From contig CM063108.1 in assembly GCA_031841125.1 (NCBI GenBank), positions 25,533,399 to 25,597,398 of the forward strand: a stretch of DNA of 64,000 bases, read 5' to 3'. This stretch comes from Acanthococcus lagerstroemiae (Eukaryota; Arthropoda; Insecta; Hemiptera; Eriococcidae). The notes beneath the pieces were generated by a model. It ran no database searches. It was not told the origin of the DNA and saw only the letters and a program-made list of their open reading frames with translations. The position numbers and the translations under genes were made by a program. This document shows positions 11,035 to 22,500 of this stretch, piece by piece. Position 1 is the stretch's first letter. Every line of letters begins with the position of its first letter.

Positions 11035-11786
11035 TTACAGAAAACGTTTATTGTAGAGTAAAATCAAATGTTTTTCGAGATTTTCTTGGGTGAAGCTGTG
11101 TCTACGATCAGTGAGGATGTACTGGTAGTCCAAAAAATAACGTTCGATATTGACGGATGTCAGTGGAGCCCAGGTAAAAACGCTTAGCAATGCAGGGTTT
11201 TGGACGAAGGAAGGTAGGTTGAGGCGCGGTGCCCTCAATTAGAGAAACGTTCAATTCTTCTAAAGTACTCAGTCAAACATGTTTCGCGAATACATTTTCT
11301 GCTTTCCTTCTCAAAATTAATCCACGTGAACCTGGAATCTGATTGATTTTCGAACGAACTTCATGCACTATTTGGAGCTGCTCATGAAGTGGAAGACCCC
11401 TAGTTTCGAGTTTCTGGATAACATCTGGTAGAAATGCCACGAAGGTGTGGATGAAAGCGAGATCCGAAGACAAACGACTGGAAGAACTGTGAAGCAGTGT
11501 TTTGAGCTTCTGTATCTGCTGACCGTATCAGCTCAGAAAAAATTTCAAAATTACGGGCATAAAAATCAGCAGCTTTCATCCATGCCCCCAATTGTGTAAC
11601 TACCACATCGGGTGGTAGGGAACAGTTCATCTTTTCCTTATACTTTTCTGTTCGCGCTAGAGACTTCAAAAAAATTTCCCAGCACAGCTCACGAGACGAA
11701 ATGTGAATCAGACTAAAATAATTCTCGTTGATACTCGATCGTGAATGATTGGACGAGATAATTTGAAGTAGTAATTGTTCGAACAT
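11035..11786 (-). pseudogene. hAT transposase C-terminal half, CGGBP1-like type
   Basis: Three overlapping minus-strand frames together give a C-terminal half of a hAT transposase. The middle contains LGAWMKAADFYARNFEIF (11786-11400). Then come FLPDVIQKLETRGLPLHEQL and VRSKINQIPGS (11473-11273), and finally LTSVNIERYF and ILTDRRHSFTQENLEK (11238-11035), the dimerisation region near the C-terminus. This arrangement resembles the hAT-derived family that includes CGGBP1-like proteins. The N-terminal BED finger and the first catalytic Asp are absent, and frameshifts break the rest. Confidence 0.65.
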
Positions 11787-11887
11787 GTACGTCGAGCAAG
11801 TGCAGTTACAGCAAGCAGACCTCCCTGAAGTTGTATCATTGCATTTTTCGAGACGATTACGCTCATTTTATAGGACATTTTCAGATT

Positions 11888-11972
11888 TTACCCCTATTTT
11901 CGGAATTTATCTACGTTTTCGGCATTTATACCCATTTTCGGCATTCATCCCATTTTCGTTATTTTTCGGCAA
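11888..11972. repeat. Minisatellite, about 4 units of 20-22 bp
   Basis: The unit is roughly ACCCATTTTCGGCATTTAT, seen four times with small changes. It lies inside the hAT remnant near its right end. Confidence 0.7.
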
Positions 11973-12083
11973 AATAAAATTTATTTACTGGGTCCGTACT
12001 ACTCTGAAACGGATGTCTATTTCATTCCTATTCACCGGCGCCTCTGCAAACTCAACCGGCAAATGCCAAGGAATCCTAGCTCT

Positions 12084-12760
12084 ATTACCTTTCAATATTG
12101 GTAAATGTGAAGAAATAAGTTTTACAAGACGAAGAAGGCCTATCTCGTTCAACTATAAAATGAAAAATGTGCCACTACGAAGTGTGAGTTTTGTGAAAAA
12201 TTTGGGAGTGACTTTGGACTCAGAACTATTGTTCAACATGCATATCGAGCACATACTCGTATCCTTGAAATGTAAAAGAATAGTTGGTTTTATAAAAAGA
12301 AATATAAAACATTATAAAAATTTGGAAACTGTGAAAATATTGTACACTCTACATTTGTTAAATCAATTTTGGAATTCTCTGCCATTATTTGGGGCCCTAC
12401 TACTCAAAAAAGTATTACTGAAATTTAATAAATTCAAAAAAGTTTTTTAAAAATATCTACACTATAAAGTTTTCATGTATACTGTCCTCCTGACAGTACT
12501 TATAATGAGCTTCTGGTTGGGGTTGAGATTTTGAACCTAGAAAATAGAAGAAGCTTGGCAAAACTAATATTTTTAAGGGATATTCTCAACAATAGAATAT
12601 TATGTTCCACAATTTTGGCAAGTATTCGGTTTAGGGTTCCTTCCTTTAATGGAAAAAATTCAGAATTATTTGATACGGAGAACTTCATCATCAGTGATGC
12701 AGAAAACCCTTGCCCTGTACTCGTATAATAATGTCAGTCGTAGTGACCCTACGATTGACT
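12084..12760 (+). pseudogene. C-terminal part of the split LINE reverse transcriptase
   Basis: The frame resumes with NIGKCEEISFTRRRRPI, then LGVTLDSELLFNMHI and IVGFIKRNIK, which is the thumb and connection pattern of Jockey/CR1 proteins. Stops and shifts occur after about 12450, and coding character fades near 12760 before the 3' UTR. Confidence 0.65.
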
Positions 12761-12989
12761 CATTTTACATGTCTAGAGGCCAGTACATCGGCTCTGTTAG
12801 CAGGGTACTGCAACGGATGTAGGATGGGGGTCCGTTTCCCTTGTGGTGCGTTGGCACAGGTTGGATAGGGATGGCTCAAGATAGATCAACAAGGAAAAGG
12901 GTGATGGAAACCAATGCCCAAAACTGGGCGGGTTAATTAAGCCATCGGTCAGCCGTTAACCCAGGTTAAATAAATTAATAAAAATCAAG

Positions 12990-14405
12990 CTCAACTGAGT
13001 ATTTAATCGAACGTCGACTCAATGAAAAACTGAAATGAGTGACTTACTTTTTCACACTTACATTCCGTCAGTGGTATCAATCTCTTGGCTGCAAGCGCCC
13101 TCCCATTCACCAGATGTAGCTCCTTCGTGACTACTTTTGAAAATTAATCTTGATCCCTTTTTCCCAAAACGGGTAACTGAGAACTGATGTGGAAATTTTG
13201 TCGAGGCGCCTCAGCGAGTCACCCGAAGAGTCTTTTATACTTGATCGACGCGCGGAAATTATATATAACCGAGGGGCGGGGGCACGCTTCGGTATAATAC
13301 AACGATACGGGCTTATTACGCCGGACACGGCGATTAAATTCCGGAACTAAGAACAAAGTGTCAGACGTAAAGTGTCAAAACGATATAATAAATAACGGGG
13401 TTTTGTCGGCCGGTGGCTGGCCAGCCGCGAAATGCGCAAGGCCTTTTTCTGCAATTAAAGTTGGAATTTGGGCGCTGAACCGAACACAATTCATCACCGA
13501 CGGCCGTTCGGCCGCTGCCTTTTCTACTCAACGCCCAGCCGAAAACTGTCAAAATTTTATTTTTGACTGTGTTTTCTCCGTTTCTGGCCGGAAAATACGC
13601 GCCGCGCCGAGGTCGGCCGGAGGGGGGCGTTCGTTTTAAAGCCACCTTAATGGAAATAATGATCCGCTCGCGGCAAATTTCAATTACGTAAAAACTGCCA
13701 TTTTATTAGAACTTGATAAATGATGTCTGGCGATGCCACCCGCGAATCCGGCCAGCGTATACGACTATGCCTGAGTCCTTTCCTGGTAAACACGGCTATA
13801 CGGCGTAGCATATACGAGTGGTGAAAAATTGATATTTTCGATAACATTCGAGAATCTTTTTTTTTCTCTCCATTCTTCCCGATCCAACTTCGTGTCCTTT
13901 TCCCGGAACCTGCGGAGGTGATGTTTAAAATAAAATGTTTGCTTTTCGTCGCACGGTTTCGTAATAATTATTCTTCAGCTGTAATAACGTCTCGAATGGC
14001 GTTGAAATATTCAAAAGCGTTTTAAATATTGATAGAATTTTTTAGCAGCCGCGTTAAATTACATTTTCGCTGCGGTCGCGTCGCCGTGATGCTGCCGTGC
14101 GAAGCCGCGAGCTTAGCTTAACAAAGTTGATGTAATTATCGTTGTTTAGTCTTCAAAAGGGAATCAAAGCGTACTTGTGGGTTCGTTCATTGTGCACGAA
14201 GCTTCTTAACAAGCAATGTCTCGAGTTTCGGTAATCGGTATCACGCAAGCCTATTCATGGCTATCAGCGTGTACCTGACATCTAGGGCCTTATTCGTTAT
14301 CCTGGAAAGGCAACATCGGATCCATCAGATTATCTATCTCGCCGGGGTTTGGCCTTCAATATCATAAATTATTCGAGGACTAACGTTCGTTCCAGAGAAA
14401 ATTTC
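12990..14405. other. Repeat-poor, moderately CpG-rich block without a recognised gene
   Basis: GC and CpG are higher than in flanking transposon DNA, especially at 13200-13640 and 14050-14110. The open frames on both strands at 13358-13645 mirror each other and lack motifs. It may be older unique DNA, but no coding or RNA gene can be supported. Confidence 0.35.
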
Positions 14406-14407
14406 AG

Positions 14408-14953
14408 TGATGTTCTAATATGCTATCTACGGCCATTATCATCTACCACAGATGGAGTGATGTTATAATATGCGATCTACCGTTTTAAAATATTATGTAG
14501 AATTAGGAAACGCAAAGCGTTGTTGTATTTCTGACCCACAATTTCAGCTTAGCTCGTGTTCGTCGGCGTCGCCAAGGAGGAGCTCAGTGCGCAAAAAGTC
14601 TGTGCACGCTTCTTTGGAACTCACAATGTGCGTATAATATTCTTTTAGCAAACATTTCGCAGTAGCCGAAGGAAACGCTATAGTAGATAGGAAATGGGTC
14701 GGCTGGCGCAGGTCCTTTAAATGAAGTGACGCCACAGCGCAAGAAAAGTGCTCTGATTCCCCTGCAAACCTTGAGTATGCAATCCGTGTACTATACTCGT
14801 TGAAATCTCGCTTTTCAGTCCGTTGATTTCCAACTATGTCGTGTACGGGGTATTTACTGCGCCATGATGAGTGTACCACAACCCTCCGCCTCCCCCTTGT
14901 TTTTATGGAGTTACATCGGACTAAAACGAGTGTATTTTCGCGTATATTAATAA
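14408..14953 (+). repeat. Left inverted arm of the foldback element
   Basis: Matches the reverse complement of 17330-17680 with mismatches and indels. The open frame on its minus strand (14879-14544) has no recognised motif and is taken as chance. Confidence 0.7.
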
Positions 14954-14980
14954 CTAGCGGAACTACCCGCCCTTCGGGCG
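14954..14980 (-). other. Helitron 3' terminus, hairpin and CTAG
   Basis: CGCCC (14968-14972), loop TTC and GGGCG (14976-14980) form a perfect 5-bp stem. Ten bases separate it from the terminal CTAG at 14954-14957. In Helitrons this hairpin is thought to act as the end-of-transposition signal. Confidence 0.8.
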
Positions 14981-15064
14981 AAAATGTATGACTTTTAAGA
15001 ATCTTCCTAAAGGAAAATGTTCTACAACGAACTTATGAAACATCCATTTATAGTATTCAATGTA

Positions 15065-15245
15065 AGTAACAAAAGTAAGAAATCACAATTTTATAGTCTC
15101 GTAAAACATAACTTGAGTAAAAAAGTAAGAAATCAAAAATATACCTTGAATAATGGAAGTAAGACATCACAACCATGAGATAGATAATACTTTAATCTAA
15201 CCTTTACAATTTAAGTTGAACATTAGAAGTAAGGAATCAGAATAA
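15065..15245. repeat. Short direct repeats inside the Helitron
   Basis: AGTAAGAAATCA and close variants recur near 15074, 15123, 15163 and 15230, with about 40-65 bp between starts. They lie between the RPA-like gene and the 3' hairpin. Confidence 0.5.
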
Positions 15246-15268
15246 GATCATTAAATAGCACATCAAAA

Positions 15269-16058
15269 TTAGTCTTGAGAATTCATAGACTCATATCGTA
15301 TTAATGCGCTCTTCAGTTCTACTTTTCTTCTTTTCAAGCGTTCTTCTTTCTCTTCTATCTCGACCAAGTCCCTCTTGATTGCTGCAATCATCGTCGCTGG
15401 TGAATATTGGGAATCGGAATCATTTGGTGTGTCCACAATATTTGATAGATTCAACTTGGCGGTATCATCTTCCATCGTCAGTAGTCTTTCAGCCTGTTCA
15501 TTTTGTGGATTAACCTCAATTTTGGTCGAAGCGCCAATATTTAAGGTGACTGCCTGCTGGTACACATTGATTGTTACACCTTGGATTGAAATTATCGTGT
15601 TCGATAGCTCCTGGTCAGAGATGGCCGTTATACAATCACATTTCCATCTCGCATAATTCTTTCAACTTCTTTGCGTTGTACAATACGTCCAATTGTATCC
15701 ACAATGTTACCTTTCATTGATACTGTTAATTCGGACAGTGATGTGAACTTAATAGGTGAAATATCATTACTGAGCGGCAAGATGATAATTTCTGGAATCA
15801 GAATTATTTGCAATTCTTTCTGGTCATTATACCTGTTTTCTCGTATTGTTGCCTTTGAAACGCGATATGATTTGTTATTTTCAATCTCACCATACCACTT
15901 GGTCGCCTGTGTCTTGAATGCCGCAAATCTGATGGAATCTTCCCCTTGCATCAGGTAGAAATGAAAGCATTTACCTTTTGCTCCTTCATTCAGCGTGGAT
16001 TTCCTTCCAGGGTAATGTTAATTAGTCCTGGTTTCAATTCTTTAATTTTGGTAGCCAT
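15269..16058 (-). pseudogene. Replication protein A (RPA70)-like gene of the Helitron
   Basis: The start ATG is at 16058 on the minus strand (MATKIKELKPGLINITLEG). A frameshift near 15996 leads into the frame that gives FHFYLMQGEDSIRFAAF, then KWYGEIENNKSYRVSKATI, which matches the single-strand-DNA-binding OB fold (DBD-A) of RPA70. The start of a second OB fold (KGNIVDTIGRIVQRKE) follows. A break near 15628 removes its central strands, and the frame resumes with LSNTIISIQGVTI and TKIEVNP, matching the end of DBD-B. The last 60 residues are a charged helix. Plant and animal Helitrons are known to carry RPA-like genes that may bind the displaced strand. Two breaks make this a pseudogene. Confidence 0.75.
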
Positions 16059-16206
16059 ATTACAGGAATATAAATACTGACGGGAAGAAATATTGATAGT
16101 ATGTAGAAACACAACTAAATGAAATTGGCGAGAGAATCGCTCTACTGTAAACAAAACCGAAAACAGTGTAGTCATATAATGGATTGAAAATTAATTTTTT
16201 ATTAAT

Positions 16207-16965
16207 TTATGTTTCTATTCTATGCTCACGTTTCACAGGTAACTTTTCTACCCCAAATAAAGTCATTACAACTACATTGATTCGTTGAATAGACCGTTTC
16301 ACGAACGACGTGCCCGTAATTTGTTTTTCATATTCAGTCTTCAACTCCTTTATATACTTATTGTTGGCATGTAGCATATTCTGCAGATCTTTCATCAAGT
16401 TCTGATCATTCTACGTACTGGTGTAACTACATCGCAGCGATGTTTCTGTGTTCTCATCTCCTACAAAATATATCTGTAAAAATTTGGCGGATTCTTGCGG
16501 AGCGGGTAACAGACTACCAATACGGTGGTATAAAGTGCCAGATATTTTAAAAGTCGGCATGAAATTGGCCTCTCGAACTTCATTGCATCCTATTGAGGTC
16601 ATTGCCAACCCGTTGTTGTATGCCCGTATCTTCGCAAAAAACAAACTGCTGCGATCATCTGCGCCATTAATGAGGTTCTTAAGTAGAAATGGTAATGTCG
16701 GCAATTCGGGTAGTTGTACTTTTCCGCTAAGACAACAAAATCCCTTGGATTCTTCTTTATATGTCCAAGCGGAACAATTGGAACATTTGTTGTCTAAATG
16801 TCCAATACGAACCAGTTGAAAGTAACTCACATCATCCTCCTCATAAGTGAACGCAAGAGGTTTTTCTATATCACAGTTACACGATTTTTGTCTCTTTCTT
16901 GAACTCAGTGCTTTCAGTTTTGTTTTTCTTTTCGTTCTACCAATATCTACTTTTCGTTTCGGCAT
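16207..16965 (-). pseudogene. Helitron Rep-helicase protein, N-terminal part only
   Basis: The open part 16965-16411 (184 codons) starts with a basic, nuclear-targeting-like stretch (residues 1-27). It then has CSNCSAW (Cys61, Cys64) and GFCCLSGKVQLPELP (Cys77, Cys78), the zinc-finger-like region typical of the Helitron helicase-like N-terminus, then KIRAYNNGLAMTSIG and FKISGTLYHRIGSLLP (to residue 154) and FLQIYF. After a break, 16398-16207 continues with LQNMLHANNKYIKELK, the next conserved segment. The Rep HxH and tyrosine motifs and the helicase are absent, presumably deleted between here and the RPA-like gene. Confidence 0.75.
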
Positions 16966-17228
16966 ATTAAATGAGTTTTATCAACTGAATCATTGCACTA
17001 ATAATGTATTACATATTATGATTACACTATCATACACCACAGTGTGACACGTACACATACGCAAAACACCTTTTCAGCTCACTTTCAGCGTTCCTATCGC
17101 ACTTTTTCGTACTTTTATTCGCTATAAACCTGGTCAAATACTTCAGCTCTCATTTGAGACACATTTGAAATAATTCCGTTCAGTCAATCACGAGTTTACT
17201 GTTCGGATCGATCGCTATATAATATAGA

Positions 17229-17680
17229 TTGGAATATGAATTGCATCAGACTCTTGGTCCTGGAAATGGCAAACTGGTTAGAACTTGTCGCCTCCTTATC
17301 TTCTTGTGTTGGAGTAATCGATAAAGGCAGGGGGGAGGGTCGTGGTACACTCATCATCATGCAGTAAGTACCCTGTACACGACATAGTTGGAAATCAAGA
17401 AACTGAAGTATACGGATTCCATACCCAAGGTTTGCAGGGGAATCGGGCACTTTTCTTGCACAGTGACGTTACTCCGTTAAAAATATAGGGGACCTGCACC
17501 AGCCGACACATTTTCATTGTACTAACGCTGACCAGGGAAAGGTTTTTGTTACTGTTATACTGGGTTACTGCATTGTTTATCTGCGAGTAGTAGATCGCAT
17601 ACTAGAACAGACGTTCTAAATGCGATTTGGTGGATAATATATCAGAACAGAAAAACGGCTGGTAGATAGCATATTAGAGC
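17229..17680 (-). repeat. Right inverted arm of the foldback element
   Basis: Inverted partner of the left arm. The part next to the Helitron (17229-17330) has no clear partner and probably belongs to the former central spacer. Confidence 0.65.
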
Positions 17681-20600
17681 CAGTGTTGCCAGTTATCTCG
17701 GAAAGCAGTTCGCCAATGTTAAAACATAAAAATCGCCGCTTTTCGCCACTGCAATTCTGCAATTTTAATTTTGTATCCACCTCAGATAAATTAACATAAA
17801 ATTAAACTTATCTGTTGTGATTTGTTGACGGTCATTTTTTTGTGCTTCTCTTATTTTCATTGTACAAATATACCCGTTTTCTATGACTCGCAGCTGTACT
17901 AATGCATTTTAGCGCACTGCACCCAATGATTCAAGGCTCCAGAACTTCCCCATGAAGGATTAAACGAGAGATGACTGAAATTATTTTTTCTCTTCAAGTT
18001 TTTAATATCAAATAAAAAAAAAGAATATTTGGCATACAAAGAACATTGGTATAAAATATACAAAACAAAGCAATATAGGTTATCACATGTATCACAATGT
18101 AAATGAACTCATATTTGGCACCAAAGAAGGAAATGAGTTTTCAGTATTTAAAATTAATAATAAAAAAAGGAAAAATACAAAAGTAAGGCAACGCAACACT
18201 ATCAACAGCTTTAGAAAATAGCACCTAAGAATAAATGAGAATTCAATAACAAACAACATTACTTATTTTAAAATTAGGTAGGTCGCCGTTTAATTAATGA
18301 ATTAAGAATCATCATACATATAAAGGAACATCAGTCACAATCAGTATCCATTTTTTCGAAAATTTCTTCAACCAAACTGAAATCAGAAATTTCTTCAGTT
18401 CTTCTTCGATCATCATGTTTTCACCTATCTCGCAAATTAATTCTCTGCCCTCGTTTGATATGTTGTACATACTGTTATTGTGAAGTAGGTACATTTTTGG
18501 GAGTGGTGTGAAATTGTTGCAGCACATTTTTCTAACTCTCATGAACAGTCGAATACGAAGAATGCTATTTATCATCTTGAAGCCCAGTATATTTCGACTT
18601 TTTGTTTTGATAGCATTCATAATACTGAACACTCGTTCCACTGTTGCATTGCTAATGGGCAATGACAGGGCGAGAAGGGCAGATGCTGCTAAATCGGTAA
18701 ATACATTATCTCCTAAAGCATCAGTGATTTTACGGACGGAAACACAAAATTCTACACTGTCTTTCTTTTCCAAATCTACATTTTCTTCAAGAAGAAATAT
18801 TTCTTGAATGGACAAGTTTTGCCGTCAAATCCACTGATTTCGTATATTTTTTTTGCCATACGAATCGGGTAGTAATTCTAGAGGTAGCTTATCAAGTGGT
18901 AATTTATTAACCCTGGCAAAGATATTTTTTTGGGGGAAATATTTCAGTTTTTGTAGCACGACAAAATTGTCTGGCATTCGTGATGCAATTCTGAACACAA
19001 ATGGATAAGGAATTCTTGGCATCTTTCTTTCACTCCCAATACAACTTCTTTGGGAAGGTTACTTTTTAATACGGCTTCTTGAAAATTAAAACCTTAATCA
19101 ATATAATTAATTGGAAGTCAGGAATTACCAATCTGGTGATTTGCCGTGGCTATAGCCCTTCGAACAGCTTGTGATTCTTCCGACTGTGCTTCTACTATAT
19201 CTTTATTATGATCCATTTTGAGGAAAGCTGGTTTAAACAGCCAAGTGGCACACGATACTATCAATAAACGTAAATCATTGTAGGCATCTACGATATCTAC
19301 TTTATCCGACTGAAATATAAGATTTGCTCGAGTTACCTCACTAATAATTGAATTTACAAACTGAAGATAAAGATAGTTACTCTGATCTTCATACATTGTA
19401 GCTAGCGTGCGTGTTGAATAACAATTTTTACTGCGATCGGTATCTTTAGACAAAGTTGAAAAATGTTCCTTAAGGGAATTCCATTGATAATATTATCTTT
19501 TACTGCAGTACAAAATGCTAACCAACGGGTGTTTGATAATTGTGTTAGCTTTGGTGGTTTCTTCCCACATAGAGTTTCATACACTTCGATTCTCAAAGGG
19601 CTATGCGAGAACCGGTTTCTGGTTTCTCTGAGGAGAAAATCAAGAGAACCTGGTAACTCAGCGCAGACTTTTTGAGCAGCATTATTAAGAGAATGGCAAA
19701 CGTATTTTAATAATACTAATCTATTATTTTTTTCTTTCAACTTCGTGAAGAAGGAATTATTCTTTCCACACAGGTTCGAGGCTCCATCTGTAGCTACTGC
19801 AACTAGGTTCTCCAATTGAAGCCCAAAGTCAGCCAAAAATTGTATAAAATTATCAAACAAAAATCGGCGGCGGTAGTTCTATGTACAATTTGCAAACCAA
19901 GAAAGTCTGTCACATTTTTTTTTTCAATCTGGGATTAAAATATCTAACGTTGTATGCTATGAACTTTGTCTGAGAGATGTCAGTTGACTCATCCAAAATT
20001 ATAGAAAATGCCTGATCACAATGCTCAAACTTCAGTTCATCAGTGAACCCAGGATTCTACTAGAGGTACTATTCGTACCAACTTCACTGCAAGGACGCTC
20101 ATTCAGAATTTCTACCAGATGATCCATACTCCGAACGGCATCATGATTCACTATATGAGCCGCAAAAATTATGTCGAATTTCTTTTGAGGATTGGCAACA
20201 TCTACTCGTACAGGAGTAGTCTCTAATACAACAGAACAAAGAAAGGAATAATGAAAACATGGAATAAATTAGAAGAAAACTCTAGTTGTAGTAATGAAGT
20301 CTTACTGATTTTTTGCTGACAGTTCAGGGTATTAGAAATTCTTTTATGACTTTCCGAATCAGCACGTTTCATAAAATCACTTTTGTGAGGTCGTAGATCT
20401 TTTCGGCATAGCTGACAGAATCTTTAACATTAGATGAACCTTGCGTTAACCATCCTACAATCACACAATAAATATCAAAGAGGAAGCAGGTACAAGTAAT
20501 TATAAGTCTGGTAGTAAAACCAATCGCCTTACCTTTAAAACATTTTGCCTTCTCCCAGTCTTCGTGATAATACCTCTTCTTATTAGCATCCTTTCCCATT

Positions 20601-20830
20601 TCAGTTAAGATGACTCACTTTAGACTTTACAGCAAAACGAAAATATTACTTTTATTACAAAATGTCAAAATTCATAAAGCAAATTTGTAATATGTACACA
20701 TGTGGAGCGACTAAATGAAACTTACAGGATGATAACACAACTGGACACAAGCACACAATATCGGTGAGCGCCTAGGCCATTGGGATATAAATTAGAGTTG
20801 CATTGGCCCGATTGCGTCTTATTAGTGGTC
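17681..20830 (-). mobile_element. hAT transposon, decayed
   Basis: A broken hAT transposase fills 20599-18312 on the minus strand. The sequence CAGTGTTGCCAG at 17681 resembles a hAT terminal repeat and starts right at the outer edge of the foldback element. A matching end near 20800 was not found, so the right boundary is approximate. Confidence 0.6.
18312..20599 (-). pseudogene. hAT transposase (KIAA1586/ZNF862-like type), broken
   Basis: Pieces in order on the minus strand begin with MGKDANKKRYYHEDWEKAKC near 20599, the head of a BED-finger-type N-terminus. Next come ADSESHKRIS near 20370 and FDIIFAAHIVNHDAVRSMDHL near 20190, then ILDESTDIS near 19990, the first catalytic block. After that are LVAVATDGASNLCGKNN (19860-19402), the second Asp block, and LSNTRWLAF, the conserved Trp region. 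Last is LALSLPISNATVERVFSIMN (18815-18312), the C-terminal dimerisation domain. A possible intron or insertion lies near 20550. Stops and shifts separate most pieces, so it cannot encode an active enzyme. Confidence 0.75.
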
Positions 20831-21179
20831 TGAATAGGTGATCATGGAGATGATCACCCAATCATTTTCCCCCGCTAACACCCGCACAGGTGATTTTGCA
20901 CCGCACTCTAGTGCAGGTTTATACCCCAATTACACTGTCAGTCACAGTCATGAGGCATTCAATCTAGTAAGCCTCGTAAAAAGAACCCAATCTTGTGAAC
21001 ATTTCCCAATACCGTTAATCCACTACAACCGTAATCATCACAAAATCAGAGGTCTTATTATGGGAAAAAAGGCCGGCGTTACCGGAGTTATCAGTGGACG
21101 TATCTGAATCTCCTTCTTCAAATTTTGTGAAATTCTTAAAACCAACTAGAACCTCCTGTTGAGCCCCTTCCCATTCTTG

Positions 21180-22260
21180 AAAAGTTATTTGCTCTCATGG
21201 TTGAAAATCAACAGAAATAATCCGAGCGAATTCCAAGAGTTATCTCTGTTCCAAGTATTTATTACTAACACTAATCTTTGAGACCCTTTTAAGACTCTTC
21301 CGGTCTTATCTAGAACTCGCTTAAACTCTTCCAGTTCTAACAAACATTTTTAATAACTATTCCAGATTTCCTGAAGACTTGCTAAGCTTCTTCATAATTT
21401 ATTTAAGGCACTTTCAGGTTTCAGCCTTATTTCGGATTCTCCAAAATATCTTCAAGGCTCTCTAAGACTAGTTTAATATTCTTCCAGACTAGTTTAAGAC
21501 ACTTCAGGACTTGCAGACAAGTATAAAATTCTTTAGAACTTTTCCATCCGATTTTTCTAAATCCCTTGAAGACTTTCCTAGACTTGATGAATACCCGCTA
21601 AGACACTGTAAGGCTCATTTAAGACGAGATTAGATTAAAACTCACTATGACTATTGAATACCCTTTCAGTCTTGTTCAAGACGCTAGAAAATTCCACAGC
21701 AGACAAGTCTAGGACTCCTTCAGACTCAAATGGACTCACTAATGACTCTTCAAGACTTTTGCAGACATATTGCAAAACTCTGTTATAATCGTTCAAACTT
21801 GGTTAGGACTCCTCACCGTTTTTTTACGACTTTGTAGATTCCCTCATGACTCACTTGGATCATTTTAAATCTTTACAACCTTCTTCCAGGATTCTTGAAA
21901 ACTTTGTGATACTCTGGTAGGCTTGTTTTAGCTTTTCGAAGCTTTTCAAGCTTGCTTCAGATACTTCGAAACACTCCCACACTCTTACGATTGCTTATAA
22001 TTCTCCCTAATATGTTCAAGTTTCTAACCGATTCGAATCTTTAATTATCTTCCAAGCTTTTTTAAGACTTTTCAAAACTCTGATAAATTTACAAAAGACT
22101 ACTTAAGGCTCTTCTAGATTTAAAATATTTCGAAATCCTCCCATATTCCTCTGAGACTCCTAAAACTTGTTCCGACATCTAAAGCTCTCTAAAACTCTTC
22201 AAAATTTTTTACTGCTAAGATTGTTCATGATGCTCGTAGACTTGCTCAACACTTTTGAGG
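21180..22260. repeat. Degenerate simple array based on GACTCTTC/AAGACTC
   Basis: Over about 1.1 kb, variants of AAGACTCTTCNAGACT recur every 12-30 bases with heavy drift (for example near 21283, 21480, 21748, 22065, 22190). No exact unit survives. It looks like an old expanded short tandem repeat. Confidence 0.6.
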
Positions 22261-22500
22261 CCGTTACTAAATGTAGAAGTCCATACGTGTGCTTTACTCT
22301 TTATCTTTTATCTTATTTATTTTTTCGTTCCTTCTTTCTTATATTGCTCTTTTGTTTCACCTTATTGTGCCAGACACCTCCTTCCTGCTAAGCTTCCCCA
22401 GGCATTTCCTTTCGCTCACCTCCCAAGAATTTAAAACTTCTCAGACTTGTTCGCCTGGAATGGGTTGGGGATCACCACTGATTGTATCCAAATAGTAGTA

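Larger units (their letters stand above)
10907..12075 (-). mobile_element. hAT element remnant inserted in the LINE
   Basis: About 1.17 kb of foreign DNA interrupts the LINE frame. The 8 bases CTAGAACT (10899-10906) on the left and CTAGCTCT (12076-12083) on the right agree at six positions and fit a hAT-type 8-bp target duplication that has diverged. Removing the insert and one copy restores the LINE reading frame. Clear terminal inverted repeats were not found. The insert holds a broken hAT transposase tail, an A18-type run near 10998-11018, and a small tandem repeat. Confidence 0.65.
9150..12985 (+). mobile_element. Jockey/CR1-like LINE, split by a hAT element
   Basis: The plus strand carries an endonuclease piece (to 9571), a reverse transcriptase (10145-10905) and, after about 1.2 kb of foreign DNA, the thumb region and C-terminus (12084-12760), followed by a 3' UTR ending in an A-rich tail near 12960-12985. 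The two halves match end to end in protein frame at about 10906 and 12084. Motif content (DFSKAFDTVNH, GVPQGSVLGP, YADD) fits the Jockey/CR1 group; the exact clade is not resolved. Frameshifts and stops make it inactive. Confidence 0.75.
14954..17228 (-). mobile_element. Helitron with canonical ends, internally deleted
   Basis: On the minus strand the element starts TCTATATTATATAGCG at 17228 and ends CTAG at 14954, preceded by a GC-rich hairpin. It sits between A and T of the target. These are the hallmarks of Helitrons: a 5' TC, a 3' CTRR with a hairpin about 10 bases before it, and insertion into AT without target duplication. Length is 2275 bp. Inside are the N-terminal part of a Helitron Rep-helicase protein and an RPA-like gene. 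The Rep catalytic motifs and the helicase are missing, so the copy cannot move itself. Confidence 0.8.
14408..17680. mobile_element. Foldback-type element with long inverted arms, split by a Helitron
   Basis: The left arm (about 14408-14900) and the right arm (about 17330-17680) are imperfect inverted copies of each other over about 400-490 bp. Matching landmarks include CTAATATGCTATCTAC at the tips, CAAGAAAAGTGC, TTCCCCTGCAAACCTTG, GATTTCCAACTATGTCGTG and GATGAGTGTACCAC. Without the Helitron between 14953 and 17229 the element would be about 1 kb. The arm tips contain repeated GCATAT/TCTAC motifs. No transposase is present, so it would be non-autonomous. Target duplications were not established. 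Confidence 0.7.

Noticed and set aside
20760..20830. Right terminal repeat and ATTAGAGT duplication for the 17.7-20.8 kb hAT
   Set aside because: ATTAGAGT resembles ATTAGAGC before 17681, but the sequence next to it does not match the CAGTGTTGCCAG end.
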